NCBI RefSeq assembly: GCF_000375525.1
Contig: NZ_AQXC01000001.1
Location: 372,001 to 436,000 of the forward strand
Length of the DNA: 64,000 bases
Direction: 5' to 3'
Origin: Corynebacterium propinquum DSM 44285
GTDB taxonomy: Bacteria > Actinomycetota > Actinomycetes > Mycobacteriales > Mycobacteriaceae
The position numbers and the translations under genes are program-made. The notes beneath the pieces were generated by a model. It was not told the origin of the DNA, did no database searches, and worked only from the letters and a program-made list of their open reading frames with translations. The first letter of the stretch is position 1. Every line of letters starts with the position of its first letter. Shown here one piece after another: positions 1 through 9,719 of this stretch.

Positions 1-2032
1 GAGCCTTAAAGTCAGTACGATGCTTTTCTGTCAGACCTTTAATTCCATCGATAGTTGCATGGGCCTGTCGCTTTGCGTCTTTCAGCATCGTCTGTTCAGC
101 TACTTTAGCCGCCTCATTTTTCTCGTGCTGCTTAAACGAGTTTAGGAAATCCTCCGACGTCCACTGTTTTTCGTTCGGGGAATATAGTGAATTCTCATCA
201 ATCTCGAAAGGACCAGCCGCCTTACCATTCTCTACTGCGCTATCAGCTGTTTCCAATGCACCGTGAACGAGGAGTTCAATCTGTTCGATAGAAGTGGCCG
301 ATGCAATGACTCCTTTGTATGCAGCCTTGTGTTCATCTGACAAATTCTGGATACCATCCAGAGCAGCAGAAGCTGCCCGCTTTGTTTCCTGTAGCTCTTG
401 GCCTGCTTCATTCTTCTCATGCTGCTTAAACGGATTCACGAAATCTTTAGCAGTCCATTCCGCCTGGTTCGGAGAGAATACTTCATTATCCTCAAAGTCT
501 AGTTTGTCCGACTCTTTGTTGGGTTTAGGTTCCTTCGTTGGATCTTCGTTGTTTGATCCAGAATTTCCCGCGCCCTGTGGAGTATGATCACTTGTGCCGG
601 TTAGCTCTTTCGCTTCTGCATAGATCTCCTCAACTTCCTGAATGGTTTTGGCTAGAGTGATTCGGTCTTTCAGCGAAGTCTTTTTCTTTTCATTCAATTT
701 CCTCGCCGTATGGACGAAATCCCATGCACGCTTTTTGACTGTTTCTAGAGCGTGTAGTGCGGAAGACGATTCTTCTGTGTCCTGGTTTTCTGTTTCTGTA
801 TTCTCCTTAGGGGCTTGGGGCTTAAGACTATCCTTGGGTGCCAGCTTTCCTATCGGGTTTGAATTCTCCGCATCAATAGCTTGTTTGATGCTTTGCAGCC
901 GTTCGACATCAGATGCATCTTCAATGTCCTTAGCAAATGCTTTACGCTGCTCGGGATTCAGATATTCTGCAGCCGCCAATTCAGTAAAAGCTGCTTGGCG
1001 CGTTTCTTCAGATACTCCGGCGGGTGCGGGGTGTGGTTCAGGTTTTGGTACAGGCGCAGGCGCTAGGTCCGCCGCAGCAAGGATCGCACGAATATGTCGC
1101 ACACTAACCTTGTCCGCTGGCTCTTTAAGCTCTTCTGCAACTTTCCGCAATTCTTCTTTGCTCAGGCCACGAATTTGATCATCCGTTAAGCCACAGTTTC
1201 GCGACAAATGCTCGAATACGATAACCGAGGGAACACCATTAAAGTCTCGTCCTTTTTGGAACTTATTCTCGCAGTTCAAATGCCCATTACCTTTAGCTCC
1301 TGGGGCTTTCGGTTCAGTTTCAGTCTGTTCACCTTCAGATCCTGGGATAGGATTAGTAATCGGCGGAATTGGATTAACATCAGGTTTTTCGGTTGGTCCG
1401 TTGGTCTTTTCCTTGACGGTTACCGTCTTCTGGCTCTCAGGAGCGCTCGGGACCGGTCCTACTAGGATTTCGTCCCCTACGTGCAGCGTGATGCTCTCGT
1501 GCACCGGGATCGAAAACGGGACCCAGGCGCCAGTGCTAGCTTCATCTCGAGAAACAGTTAAATTTTGTGGATAGGCACGTTTTACGAATATCGCGGAGAT
1601 TGCTTGTTCCTTCTGCCCCGGGGCCAAGAATACACCGCCAGTGATGGTTCTATCCCCTTCTTTGACTTCATTGATAGAAAGTTCCACAACGTTTAGTTTC
1701 GGTTGAGCCTCAGACGGGCCCGCAGTCGCCGACGCAATAGCTACAAGACGACTGCGATCAACGATCTGACTTTGATATCCTAGTTTTTCAGCTAGCCGAT
1801 TAAGCTCATTTTGACTCACACTAGCAATCTGCTCGGAGGTCAATCCACAGGCACGTGTCAAATATTCTTCAAGATGAGCCTCGACTAGGTCCGTATCAAA
1901 ATCAGCTCCCTTTTTGAAATCTTGTTCACAGTTCAGGTACTTTTCTTGTGCATGCGAGACCGGAGAGATAGTAGGGGCAACAAGGGAAACCGACAATGCT
2001 GCAACGGCAACCGTGCGCTTATTAAGTTTCAT
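1..2032 (-). CDS. Secreted surface protein with helical repeats (5' part, runs off window)
   Basis: An uninterrupted minus-strand frame runs from the ATG at 2032-2030 to the left edge, about 677 codons with no stop in the window. A GGAAGG ribosome site precedes the ATG. Residues 1-28 form a Sec signal peptide (KLNKR, hydrophobic core, cleavage after SHA28). Two homologous cysteine modules follow: LNC35...AC61GLT and LNC254...NC280GLT, each with 26 residues between cysteines. Between them is a Pro/Glu/Thr linker. Downstream are about four helical units resembling GA/FIVAR modules, near residues 358, 444, 560 and 665. Two near-identical linkers with the pattern SPN..W....DF.N.FKQHEKNEA lie near residues 509 and 607, spacing about 98 residues. 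The DNA is A/T-richer than neighbouring genes. I infer an extracellular host-interaction protein; a C-terminal anchor cannot be seen. Confidence 0.8.
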   Translation of the reverse strand, partial: MKLNKRTVAVAALSVSLVAPTISPVSHAQEKYLNCEQDFKKGADFDTDLVEAHLEEYLTRACGLTSEQIASVSQNELNRLAEKLGYQSQIVDRSRLVAIASATAGPSEAQPKLNVVELSINEVKEGDRTITGGVFLAPGQKEQAISAIFVKRAYPQNLTVSRDEASTGAWVPFSIPVHESITLHVGDEILVGPVPSAPESQKTVTVKEKTNGPTEKPDVNPIPPITNPIPGSEGEQTETEPKAPGAKGNGHLNCENKFQKGRDFNGVPSVIVFEHLSRNCGLTDDQIRGLSKEELRKVAEELKEPADKVSVRHIRAILAAADLAPAPVPKPEPHPAPAGVSEETRQAAFTELAAAEYLNPEQRKAFAKDIEDASDVERLQSIKQAIDAENSNPIGKLAPKDSLKPQAPKENTETENQDTEESSSALHALETVKKRAWDFVHTARKLNEKKKTSLKDRITLAKTIQEVEEIYAEAKELTGTSDHTPQGAGNSGSNNEDPTKEPKPNKESDKLDFEDNEVFSPNQAEWTAKDFVNPFKQHEKNEAGQELQETKRAASAALDGIQNLSDEHKAAYKGVIASATSIEQIELLVHGALETADSAVENGKAAGPFEIDENSLYSPNEKQWTSEDFLNSFKQHEKNEAAKVAEQTMLKDAKRQAHATIDGIKGLTEKHRTDFKA

Positions 2033-2312
2033 GGGAACCTTCCAAGATAAGTACCAAAATTGAGTAAGCGGTGAACATTGGAAAGAGCCCCACACGATGA
2101 ATACCTCAATCGTCGGTGAAACGCTCCCACACAGCACCGTGCGCAGGACACACTCCAACTTTCACACACGAAAACAATATAAGCTCACGCAATCTCACTA
2201 CAAAAATTTAATGACAAAAGTATTCAACGTCTCATAATTATCAATTTCTACTGTAAAGTGCATTATTTTATATAGATTTTCGCAGTAAAATCTCGCACAA
2301 CTCCAAGCAAGC

Positions 2313-2326
2313 TACTATTATTCCCA
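2313..2326 (+). promoter_or_regulatory. -10 box giving a leaderless start for the amidohydrolase
   Basis: TACTAT at 2313-2318 lies 7 nt before the ATG at 2326, and no Shine-Dalgarno sequence precedes that ATG. I infer transcription starting at the initiation codon. The rest of the gap 2033-2325 is A/T-rich and probably also holds the promoter of the divergent surface protein. Confidence 0.45.
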
Positions 2327-3582
2327 TGCCACAACAGCTAGACACCGCACCAGCAAACGTATCCCGATCTCAACCAAGCGCCCAACACATCGCAGACTTG
2401 CTCGCCACCCACACCGCCGACCTTTCCTGGCAGCAAGCCTTTTACGACGTTTTACACGAACACCCCGAACTTTCCCACCAGGAAGAACGCACCGCCGGAG
2501 CAATCCAGTCCGCACTACAACGTTTCGACGTAGAGGTCACCACAGACATCGGCGGCCATGGCATCGTCGCTGTCATGCGCAACGAAGCAACTTCCAATAC
2601 TCCAACAGCCTTGATGCGCGCCGACTTCGACGCGTTATTCGTCGATGGGAAAAATCTACATGCCTGCGGGCACGACATGCATACCACTGCCCTGCTCGGA
2701 GCACTCGCAATTCTGGATAGCCTCCGCGAGCACTGGGCAGGCACCGTCATCGCACTATTCCAACCCGCCGAAGAATCCTCCATAGGTGCCAAGCTCATGA
2801 TCGAGGACGGCCTCGTCGACAAGATCCCCGCCCCAGATGTATGCCTGGGCCAGCACGTCATGCCTGGGCGCGCAGGCGAAGTGCAAACCCGGCGCGGCCC
2901 ATTGATGGCGGGCTGCGATTCCATCAAGGTCACAATCTTCGGTAAATCGGCGCATGCGTCGATGCCGCATAAATCGATTGATCCGACGTATACGGCGGCG
3001 ATGATCGTGACACGCTTACAGGCAATCGTGGGCCGAGAGGTTGCACCCGATGAGTTCTTCGTGATCTCCGTGGGCACGCTGCGCTCTGGCGATACCAACA
3101 ACATCATTCCAGATCGCGCAGAGTTAGTGCTGAATACGCGGTATTACGACGAGGAATTAGCAGAGCGCGTATACGCCGCGCTCAAGCGCGTGGTCCAGGC
3201 CGAGGTGCAGGCGTCTGGTTCCACGAAAGAACCGGAGTTTCACTTCTATGCCCACGGGGAGGTAGTCGATAATAACGAGGCTGTTTTTGACCGTGTGCGC
3301 GGGACTTTTGATGCGACTTTCGGCGAGCACAGCGTTACTGCGCAGCGCTCCACTGTGTCGGAAGATTTCACCTATTTACCGAAGGCGTGGAACGTTCCGT
3401 ACCTGTTCTGGTTCGTGGGTTCGACGCCACGCCAGCTGTGGGATGAGGCCGCTGCGCGCGGCACCATAGACACGGATGTGCCGGTCAATCACCAGGCAAA
3501 CTTCGTGCCCGAATACGAACCAACAGTGCACGCCACCACCCTTGCGGGCGCGGGTGCACTGTTGAGCTTCGTCGCAATCTAG
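2326..3582 (+). CDS. M20D-family amidohydrolase / N-acyl-amino acid hydrolase
   Basis: The 418-residue product has the length and motifs of M20D metallopeptidases (hippurate hydrolase, N-acyl-L-amino acid amidohydrolase, IAA-amino acid hydrolase). Metal-site motif HACGHDMH spans residues 112-119, with Cys114 and His116 as expected ligands. The general-base region FQPAEE is at 145-150 and the ligand motif GQHVMPG at 175-181. A dimerisation lid domain fills the middle. There is no signal peptide, so it is cytosolic. It probably cleaves N-acyl or amino-acid conjugates, but the substrate cannot be read from sequence. It converges on pyk, with 13 bp between the stops. Confidence 0.85.
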   Translation: MPQQLDTAPANVSRSQPSAQHIADLLATHTADLSWQQAFYDVLHEHPELSHQEERTAGAIQSALQRFDVEVTTDIGGHGIVAVMRNEATSNTPTALMRADFDALFVDGKNLHACGHDMHTTALLGALAILDSLREHWAGTVIALFQPAEESSIGAKLMIEDGLVDKIPAPDVCLGQHVMPGRAGEVQTRRGPLMAGCDSIKVTIFGKSAHASMPHKSIDPTYTAAMIVTRLQAIVGREVAPDEFFVISVGTLRSGDTNNIIPDRAELVLNTRYYDEELAERVYAALKRVVQAEVQASGSTKEPEFHFYAHGEVVDNNEAVFDRVRGTFDATFGEHSVTAQRSTVSEDFTYLPKAWNVPYLFWFVGSTPRQLWDEAAARGTIDTDVPVNHQANFVPEYEPTVHATTLAGAGALLSFVAI

Positions 3583-3595
3583 GGGCGTACCGTTC

Positions 3596-5035
3596 CTAGT
3601 CTTTCGGCGAGATGCGCACGTCTTCACCAATCGCGTGGACGTGCACCATATTGGTGTTGCCTTCGACTCCCGGTGGGGTGCCGGCGACCAGCACGATCAC
3701 ATCATCGCGGTGGTAACCATCGACCTTCACCAGCTGGCGGTCCAGCACATGCAGCATCTCGTCGGTAGAGGCAACCTCTGGGCACAAGAAGGTTTCCACA
3801 CCCCAGGTCAGCGACAACTGGGAGCGCACATTTTCGTGGGGCGTGAACACCAATAGCGGCAGTTGGGAACGCAGACGCGACAAACGCTTGGCCGTATCAC
3901 CGGAGGTGGTAAACGCCACCAACGCCTTGGAGTTCAAACGCTCCGCAATATCGCGGGCGGAATAAGCAATCACACCACGCTTGGTGCGCGGGATATGCCC
4001 CAGATCTGGCAGTTCGCCAATGGTTTCTGCTTCCAGCACAATGCGCGACATGGTGCGCACGACGTTATGCGGGTCCACCCCCACGGATGTCTCACCGGAG
4101 AGCATCACGGCATCAGCACCATCGAGCACGGCATTGGCCACATCTGAGGCCTCCGCGCGCGTGGGGCGGGAGTTTTCAATCATGGAATCCAACATCTGGG
4201 TGGCCACGATGACTGGCTTGGCGTTCTCACGAGCAATCTGAATTGCCCGTTTTTGCACCAGCGGTACTTGCTCCAGTGGCACTTCCACGCCCAAATCACC
4301 ACGAGCAACCATCACCGCATCAAAAGCCAAAATGATCGATTCCAGGGCATCCACGGCCTCTGGCTTTTCTAGCTTGGCGATCACCGGCAGGCGGCGGCCT
4401 TCTTCATCCATGATCTCGTGGACCAAATCCACATCAGACGGCGAGCGCACGAACGACAGCGCGATGAAATCCACGCCCAACCGCAGCGCGAAGCGCAGGT
4501 CTTCAATGTCTTTTTCTGACAAGGCGGGAACGGAAATATCCATTCCGGGCAGTGACACGCCCTTGTTATTCGAGACCGGGCCGCCCTCAGTCACACGGCA
4601 CACGACATCAGTGCCGTCAACCTCGACGCATTCCACGGCAACCTTGCCATCATCAATCAGCAGGCGATCACCCGGGCGGGCGTCGTCGGCAAGATTTTTA
4701 TAGGTCGTCGATACCCGGTCATGGGTACCTTCCACATCATCGACGGTGATGCGCACCGTCTCACCGGTTTCCCAATAGGTCTCATTCTCAGCAAACCGGC
4801 CCAGGCGAATCTTGGGGCCTTGCAGATCAGCCAACACACCAACAGCCTTTCCACTCTCCGCGGAGGCCTGGCGCACCCATTCATAATTGCGTTGGTGATC
4901 TTCGTGTTCACCGTGCGAAAAATTCAGGCGGGCAACGTTCATCCCGTCAGCAACCAGGCCCGAAATGGCTTCCTGGCTGGCGACGGCTGGTCCAAGTGTG
5001 CATACAATCTTTGTTCGTCTGTCCACGGCACCCAA
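3596..5035 (-). CDS. pyk: Pyruvate kinase
   Basis: This glycolytic enzyme converts phosphoenolpyruvate and ADP to pyruvate and ATP. At 479 residues it matches actinobacterial pyruvate kinase. Visible motifs are RRTKIVCTLGPA near the N-terminus, NFSHG, IAKLEKPEAV and MVARGDLGVEVP (active-site and Mg/K region), and ATQMLDSMI. The start is a TTG at 5035; a GTG three codons later (5026) is an alternative. It follows lgt after 2 bp and is probably cotranscribed with it, as in other corynebacteria. Confidence 0.97.
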   Translation of the reverse strand: MGAVDRRTKIVCTLGPAVASQEAISGLVADGMNVARLNFSHGEHEDHQRNYEWVRQASAESGKAVGVLADLQGPKIRLGRFAENETYWETGETVRITVDDVEGTHDRVSTTYKNLADDARPGDRLLIDDGKVAVECVEVDGTDVVCRVTEGGPVSNNKGVSLPGMDISVPALSEKDIEDLRFALRLGVDFIALSFVRSPSDVDLVHEIMDEEGRRLPVIAKLEKPEAVDALESIILAFDAVMVARGDLGVEVPLEQVPLVQKRAIQIARENAKPVIVATQMLDSMIENSRPTRAEASDVANAVLDGADAVMLSGETSVGVDPHNVVRTMSRIVLEAETIGELPDLGHIPRTKRGVIAYSARDIAERLNSKALVAFTTSGDTAKRLSRLRSQLPLLVFTPHENVRSQLSLTWGVETFLCPEVASTDEMLHVLDRQLVKVDGYHRDDVIVLVAGTPPGVEGNTNMVHVHAIGEDVRISPKD

Positions 5036-5037
5036 GC

Positions 5038-5955
5038 TTACCCGGTTGCCGCAGCACTAGTCAGGGGTTTCGACGCAGCCGGTGCCTCCGGGTCCACAAC
5101 ACCATCCTGGACTTGCCTGCGGAAACGTTTGCCCAGAACCACAAACGCGGCAATCGCCAACACGAACGCCACCACAGACACCACCGCGTTAACACGCACC
5201 GCATCAAACAACAAGGTGGCTTCGTCGGCACGCATCAGCTCGATCCAGAAACGACCCGCCGTATAGCCAGCAACATAGAGCGCGAATACCTGCCCGCCGC
5301 CTAAACGGAAACGCTTGTGCGCCCAGAGCAAAAACACGAAAACCGCGAGATTCCACAGCAGCTCATACAGGAAAGTCGGGTGCACCGTCGTGATGATTTC
5401 CCCCGTGGAGCTACCAGCAATCGGCGCATAGTCACCGTTTTCATCCACACGACGATAAATTTCTAGCGCCCACGGGACATCGGTAGGCCGTCCATAGAGC
5501 TCCTGATTGAACCAGTTGCCCAAACGCCCAATACCTTGTGCCAACACGATGGCAGGCGCAGCCGCATCGGCGAAAGCGGCCAGGCGGATGCCGCGGATTT
5601 TAAACATCACTGCCACAGCAATGGTACCCAGAGCGATCGCACCCCAAATACCCAGACCGCCATTGGTAATGCGCAACGCATCAACCGGATCACAGTCGGC
5701 ACAAAAATACTTATGATGATCCGTAAGAACGTGATACGCTCGCCCGCCGATCACACCAGCGGGAATCGCGAGAATTGCCGCATCCCACACCACATTCGAA
5801 TCACCACCGGCGCGGACATACCGGGCTTGGGTGATATACAGCGCGACGATGATGCCAGCGATGATGCACAAGGCATACGCACGCAGCGGGAGCGGGCCTA
5901 ATTGCCACACGCCTTGCGGTGGCGAGGGAATATTAGCCAAAAAATCTGTAGCCAT
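5038..5955 (-). CDS. lgt: Prolipoprotein diacylglyceryl transferase
   Basis: This integral membrane enzyme transfers diacylglycerol from phosphatidylglycerol to the lipobox cysteine of prolipoproteins. The 305-residue protein has about seven hydrophobic segments, the Lgt loop GGLGIWGAI and the signature [16 protein letters not shown] with its essential Arg and Asn. A polar extension rich in Ala and Pro ends the protein. It sits just before pyk. The enzyme of the next lipoprotein step, LspA, is encoded at 52120-52659, and several lipoproteins are encoded in the window. Confidence 0.97.
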   Translation of the reverse strand: MATDFLANIPSPPQGVWQLGPLPLRAYALCIIAGIIVALYITQARYVRAGGDSNVVWDAAILAIPAGVIGGRAYHVLTDHHKYFCADCDPVDALRITNGGLGIWGAIALGTIAVAVMFKIRGIRLAAFADAAAPAIVLAQGIGRLGNWFNQELYGRPTDVPWALEIYRRVDENGDYAPIAGSSTGEIITTVHPTFLYELLWNLAVFVFLLWAHKRFRLGGGQVFALYVAGYTAGRFWIELMRADEATLLFDAVRVNAVVSVVAFVLAIAAFVVLGKRFRRQVQDGVVDPEAPAASKPLTSAAATG

Positions 5956-5977
5956 GCCTTAGGATTCTGCCATAACC

Positions 5978-6865
5978 CTAGCCACGCACAACCGGGCAGG
6001 CTGGGTGCCGCCCCGCAGCCACCAAAGCTCGGGCAGTCGCAGCTGGATTCGGTGCTGACATTAACGCCTCACCAACCAACACGGCATCAGCACCCCAACC
6101 GGCATAACGCCACATCTCGCGGGCACCAAGCACCCCGCCCAAACCGATGCGGATCACGGACTCCGGCAGGTGCGGCACGATCGCAGCGAAACGATCCGGA
6201 GTCAACGTCCGCGATTCCAACCCACGAGCGTTAATTCCCACCACACTCACCCCCGCAGACACCGCGCGGCAGGCTTGTTCTGGGCTGCGCACCTCAGCTA
6301 ACACGGTCATGCCAAGGCTTTCAATGCGATCCACGAGTGCTTCCAACCGGGCCTGCTCCAGCAGTTCCACCTGCAGCGGAACCATATCCGCACCAAAAAA
6401 CCGCGCTTCGTGGATCTGATAAGGATCAACAATAATATCCCGGCACAGCATCGGCGCGGAGCTAGCAGCACGGGCGGTAGCCATATCCTCCAACGAACCA
6501 CGGAAACGCAACCGCTCCGTTTGGCAGGCAATCACCGCCACACCTGCGGATTCAAAATCGTGCGCCAGGCTGGCGACGTCGGCAAGCGTATCCACCGCAC
6601 CGAAATCGATCAGAGAATCCGTATGGCCAGCGCCTGTGGCACAAGTGCCGAAGGCATCGTCATAGCGCGCGGCAGGTTTCGCCCGTTTAATTTCGGCGAT
6701 CACACTACAGCCGGGCTGGGACAGCAACGGCACCACCGGACGCGGCGCGGGCACCGCACGCGACAGCGCCTTGATGTCGGGAAAAGGCAAGCGGGCTTCA
6801 CGGGCAGCGACATCTGCGAGGATACCTGCCACGATATCCTTCGCTGTCAGTGCCGTGGTGACCAC
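5978..6865 (-). CDS. TrpC-like protein (indole-3-glycerol-phosphate synthase paralogue, active site degenerate)
   Basis: The 295-residue protein aligns along its length with actinobacterial TrpC (IAEIKRA, DPYQIHEAR, GADAVLVGE). Some catalytic positions are kept: Glu58, Lys60, Glu191 and Asn212. Others are replaced. The lysine of the LxKDF motif is Arg142 (LCRDI), and the Glu-Ser of SESG/AESG is Leu242-Gly243 (GLGGV). An insertion of roughly 20 residues follows AKPAARYDD. It lies between the trp-associated membrane gene and lgt, exactly where mycobacteria carry trpC. I infer a vestigial or repurposed (beta/alpha)8 barrel rather than the working tryptophan enzyme, which should be encoded in a trp operon elsewhere. 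Confidence 0.75.
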   Translation of the reverse strand: MVTTALTAKDIVAGILADVAAREARLPFPDIKALSRAVPAPRPVVPLLSQPGCSVIAEIKRAKPAARYDDAFGTCATGAGHTDSLIDFGAVDTLADVASLAHDFESAGVAVIACQTERLRFRGSLEDMATARAASSAPMLCRDIIVDPYQIHEARFFGADMVPLQVELLEQARLEALVDRIESLGMTVLAEVRSPEQACRAVSAGVSVVGINARGLESRTLTPDRFAAIVPHLPESVIRIGLGGVLGAREMWRYAGWGADAVLVGEALMSAPNPAATARALVAAGRHPACPVVRG

Positions 6866-6954
6866 TTGCTCACCCTTCTCTTTTTTCGTTAGGGCCTATG
6901 CTTTCTCAGTTTCTTTAAGTATTCCACATCACTATTCAGATCACCAAGGTGCAC

Positions 6955-7653
6955 CTAATTTTTGGGGCTCTCGTTGGGGCTGTCGCTGTAGCCCCGATTG
7001 GGGTTGTCGCTGTGGCCCCGATTGGGGCTGTCACTGGGGTCAATATCAGCATCCAGCGCATCCCACAGCACACGGCCGGAATCCGGACTTTCTGCCAAAT
7101 CCCGCTCGATTTTGTCCTCACGCGCAGCCTTGCGTTCATACTTATTCGCCGCAACAAGATCAGTACCGGGCCGCATCGCCAGCAACACCGAGGCAAACAA
7201 CGCGACAGCACAAGCGACCAAGCTCAGCACGGGGCCCACAATCTGCGGTTCCACCGCGACCACAGTCGCCCATTCGCTGATGCCTTCCGCATTCACCGCA
7301 GTTTCATTCGTGGCAGCCGCACGCAGCACATTACGGGCATGCTCCGGATCCGGGGTTCCAGCGAGCATGCTCAGCCCCGACCAACTTGCCCCAATCGCAG
7401 CCAGCGCAGAAATTACCCCCACCACGCGGCGGCCCAGGCGTCGCAAAGCCAACCCAGCGACACAACCAGCAAGCATGACTAGGGCCAGTGCGGTGATCTC
7501 CATGGACCACTGCCCGCCACTAATCGCAATCGAGCGGCCACCTGCCAGGTCATCGGCGGTATCAGCCACCACCCAATCCATGCGGGAAGCACCCCACACA
7601 CCGGCAGCACCCAGGCCTATTAACAGCGCAGAAACGCGATGCGAAAACATCAT
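6955..7653 (-). CDS. Trp-operon-associated membrane protein (Rv1610-like)
   Basis: The 232-residue product has four hydrophobic segments (near residues 7-27, 52-72, 75-95 and 135-160), a glycine-rich extracytoplasmic loop with SGGQWS, and the C-terminal motif RDLAESPDSGRVLWDALDAD. These are hallmarks of the family found next to trp genes in actinobacteria (TIGR02234 type); its function is unknown. It starts 1 bp after the hisI stop. The C-terminal tail is a short Asp/Ser/Pro/Asn repeat (DSPNRGHS, DNPNRGYS, DSPNESPKN) encoded by a 24-bp tandem repeat. Confidence 0.75.
   Translation of the reverse strand: MMFSHRVSALLIGLGAAGVWGASRMDWVVADTADDLAGGRSIAISGGQWSMEITALALVMLAGCVAGLALRRLGRRVVGVISALAAIGASWSGLSMLAGTPDPEHARNVLRAAATNETAVNAEGISEWATVVAVEPQIVGPVLSLVACAVALFASVLLAMRPGTDLVAANKYERKAAREDKIERDLAESPDSGRVLWDALDADIDPSDSPNRGHSDNPNRGYSDSPNESPKN
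6972..7043. repeat. 24-bp tandem repeat in the 3' end of the trp-associated membrane gene
   Basis: Two full units (6972-6995 and 6996-7019) differ at a few positions, and a third, partial unit follows. The period is a multiple of three, so length changes alter only the hydrophilic tail of the protein. Confidence 0.7.
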
Positions 7654-7654
7654 T

Positions 7655-8050
7655 TTAGGCTAGCAAAACGTCGGCATCGAAACACGTGCGATCACCCGTG
7701 TGGCACGCTCCCCCGCGTTGCCGGACCCGCAGCAGCACCGTATCGCCGTCACAATCCAGCGCCACCGATTCCACGTGCTGCGTGTTACCGGAGGTCAAGC
7801 CTTTGATCCAATATTCCTGGCGCGAGCGCGAATAATACGTGCCCCGCCGCGTCGCCAGCGTATAGGCTAGCGCGTGGGTATCCATCCAGGCGAGCATGAG
7901 CACTTCCCCGGTATCAGCAGCCTGCACCACGGCAGGCAGCAGGCCGTCGTCATTGAGTTTCAGGCGCGTGCCGACGGCTGGGTCCAACTCGTAATCGGCG
8001 GGATTATCGCTCGCTCCGCCGCCGGTCTGGCGGTTGTCTGTGGTACTCAT
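7655..8050 (-). CDS. hisI: Phosphoribosyl-AMP cyclohydrolase
   Basis: This catalyses the third step of histidine synthesis, opening the adenine ring of PR-AMP. The 131-residue protein has the single-domain HisI length, without a fused HisE. Motifs are [20 protein letters not shown], the metal-binding DCDGD and the Cys pair region [13 protein letters not shown]. Its ATG overlaps the hisF stop (ATGA at 8047-8050), indicating translational coupling. Confidence 0.96.
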   Translation of the reverse strand: MSTTDNRQTGGGASDNPADYELDPAVGTRLKLNDDGLLPAVVQAADTGEVLMLAWMDTHALAYTLATRRGTYYSRSRQEYWIKGLTSGNTQHVESVALDCDGDTVLLRVRQRGGACHTGDRTCFDADVLLA

Positions 8051-8868
8051 CGCCGCACCGTCAATCCTGCATCCTGCATGGTTGCTTTCACCTCATCGAT
8101 GGCTACTTCTCCGAAGTGGAAAATTGACGCTGCCAGCACCGCATCAGCACCAGCTGCAATTGCGGGTGGAAAATGCGCAGCTGCCCCGGCCCCGCCAGAA
8201 GCAATCACCGGAAGGCTCGTGTGCTCCCGGACCGCGGTAATCAGCTCCAGATCAAAACCTGCCTTGGTGCCGTCGCCGTCCATGGAATTCAGCAAAACTT
8301 CGCCAACCCCGAGTTCTTGGGCGGTACGTACCCACGCAATAGCATCCAGGCCTGCGGACTTCGAGCCACCATGGGTGGTGACCTCAAACCCAGACGGGGC
8401 ATAATCTGCGGGGGCCAGGTGACCTGTGCCGCCTGTGTGGCCTTCTTCGCCGGTGGCAGGGTGTACCCGGCGCGCATCTACCGAAAGCACGATGCACTGG
8501 GAACCAAAGCGGCGTGACAGTTCCCGTAAAAGCTCCGGACGGGCAATCGCTGCGGTATTGATCGAGACTTTATCCGCACCAGCGCGCAACAATTCGTTCA
8601 CATCATCCGCGCTGCGCACACCTCCGCCGACAGTAAGCGGGATAAACACCTGCTCGGCGGTAGAACGCACCACCTCCAGCATGGTGCCGCGGCCTTGCTT
8701 GGAGGCAGAAACATCCAAAAACGTCAGCTCGTCGGCGCCTTCGGCTTCATACCGGCGCGCTAGTTCCACTGGGTCGCCAGCATCGCGGAGTCCTGCGAAG
8801 TTGACTCCTTTGACCACGCGGCCGTCGTTGACATCCAAGCACGGAATCACCCGTGTTGCCAGGCTCAT
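8047..8868 (-). CDS. hisF: Imidazole glycerol phosphate synthase, cyclase subunit
   Basis: This is the cyclase half of the HisF-HisH complex; it uses ammonia from HisH to convert PRFAR into ImGP and AICAR. The (beta/alpha)8 barrel begins [21 protein letters not shown], and the ATG at 8868 is preceded by AGAAAGG. The open frame extends upstream, but those residues are not HisF-like and overlap the impA end. Catalytic aspartates are in CLDV and NSMDGDGT. One atypical part is an inserted polar loop (about residues 140-165) after SVDAR. Confidence 0.96.
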   Translation of the reverse strand: MSLATRVIPCLDVNDGRVVKGVNFAGLRDAGDPVELARRYEAEGADELTFLDVSASKQGRGTMLEVVRSTAEQVFIPLTVGGGVRSADDVNELLRAGADKVSINTAAIARPELLRELSRRFGSQCIVLSVDARRVHPATGEEGHTGGTGHLAPADYAPSGFEVTTHGGSKSAGLDAIAWVRTAQELGVGEVLLNSMDGDGTKAGFDLELITAVREHTSLPVIASGGAGAAAHFPPAIAAGADAVLAASIFHFGEVAIDEVKATMQDAGLTVRR

Positions 8869-8885
8869 GACAATGCCTTTCTTAT

Positions 8886-9707
8886 CTAATTCTCGCGCAC
8901 CAAACGGTGCAGACGGTGGTGAATATCCGCGCTTCCGGCGATAATGCCATGCGACCGCGTCGTCCACGGCCTGCCTTCCAGGTCAGTGACCACCAACCCG
9001 GCCTCGGAGTTCAGCAGCGCACCAGCGGCGTTGTCCCACGGAAACGGCGAGAAATTCATGATGCCATCAAAAACACCTTCGGCGGCAAACGCGAGGTCCA
9101 ACCCCACAGAACCGGTAATGCGGGTCGAAAGCCCCTGCGAGACAATATCTTCCAACATTTGCGCACGGCGATGCGCAGATACCTGATCCACGGCAGCCGA
9201 TCCCACATTCGAAGCGCCGATGTGCCCATGCGGCCGGTGACGGGAAAAATGCTCGCCATTGCGCAGCACTCCCCCGCCAGCCACAGCGCTGATGCGTTTA
9301 TGCAACAGTGGAAGCGCGATCATACCGACGACAGGACGGTAATTGGCCACCAGAGCCACATTGATCGCGCACATCGGATTACCCGCCGCGAAATTGGCAG
9401 TGCCATCAATTGGGTCAATCACCCAGGCGGGTTCCTCACCAATCTCACCACCGTGTTCCTCACCGCACACCGTGGCACCGGCAATGCCGTGCAACGTTTC
9501 CCGCAAATATTCCTCAATGCTGAAATCGACGGTCGTCACCGGCGATCCGCCGGATTTCCGACGCGCAGGCGCGGTGCCGAAGCCAGCACGAAACATCTCC
9601 TCGGCTTTCCCAAGGACTGTGTCCAACTGGGCCAAATACTGCAGCGACTGTTGCGTCGACAAGCCGTGCGCATGTGCCTCTCGTGCTGTGCTCTCGGATG
9701 CATCCAT
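8886..9707 (-). CDS. impA: Inositol-monophosphatase-family phosphatase
   Basis: The 273-residue protein has IMPase-fold metal motifs: EEHGGE, the signature [12 protein letters not shown], and [14 protein letters not shown] near the C-terminus. Members hydrolyse inositol phosphate or histidinol phosphate using Mg. Its place between hisA and hisF matches impA of C. glutamicum, where the histidinol phosphatase itself is encoded elsewhere. A role in histidinol phosphate hydrolysis is possible but unproven. The gene starts 12 bp after hisA. Confidence 0.88.
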   Translation of the reverse strand: MDASESTAREAHAHGLSTQQSLQYLAQLDTVLGKAEEMFRAGFGTAPARRKSGGSPVTTVDFSIEEYLRETLHGIAGATVCGEEHGGEIGEEPAWVIDPIDGTANFAAGNPMCAINVALVANYRPVVGMIALPLLHKRISAVAGGGVLRNGEHFSRHRPHGHIGASNVGSAAVDQVSAHRRAQMLEDIVSQGLSTRITGSVGLDLAFAAEGVFDGIMNFSPFPWDNAAGALLNSEAGLVVTDLEGRPWTTRSHGIIAGSADIHHRLHRLVREN

Positions 9708-9719
9708 TACACACCGATC

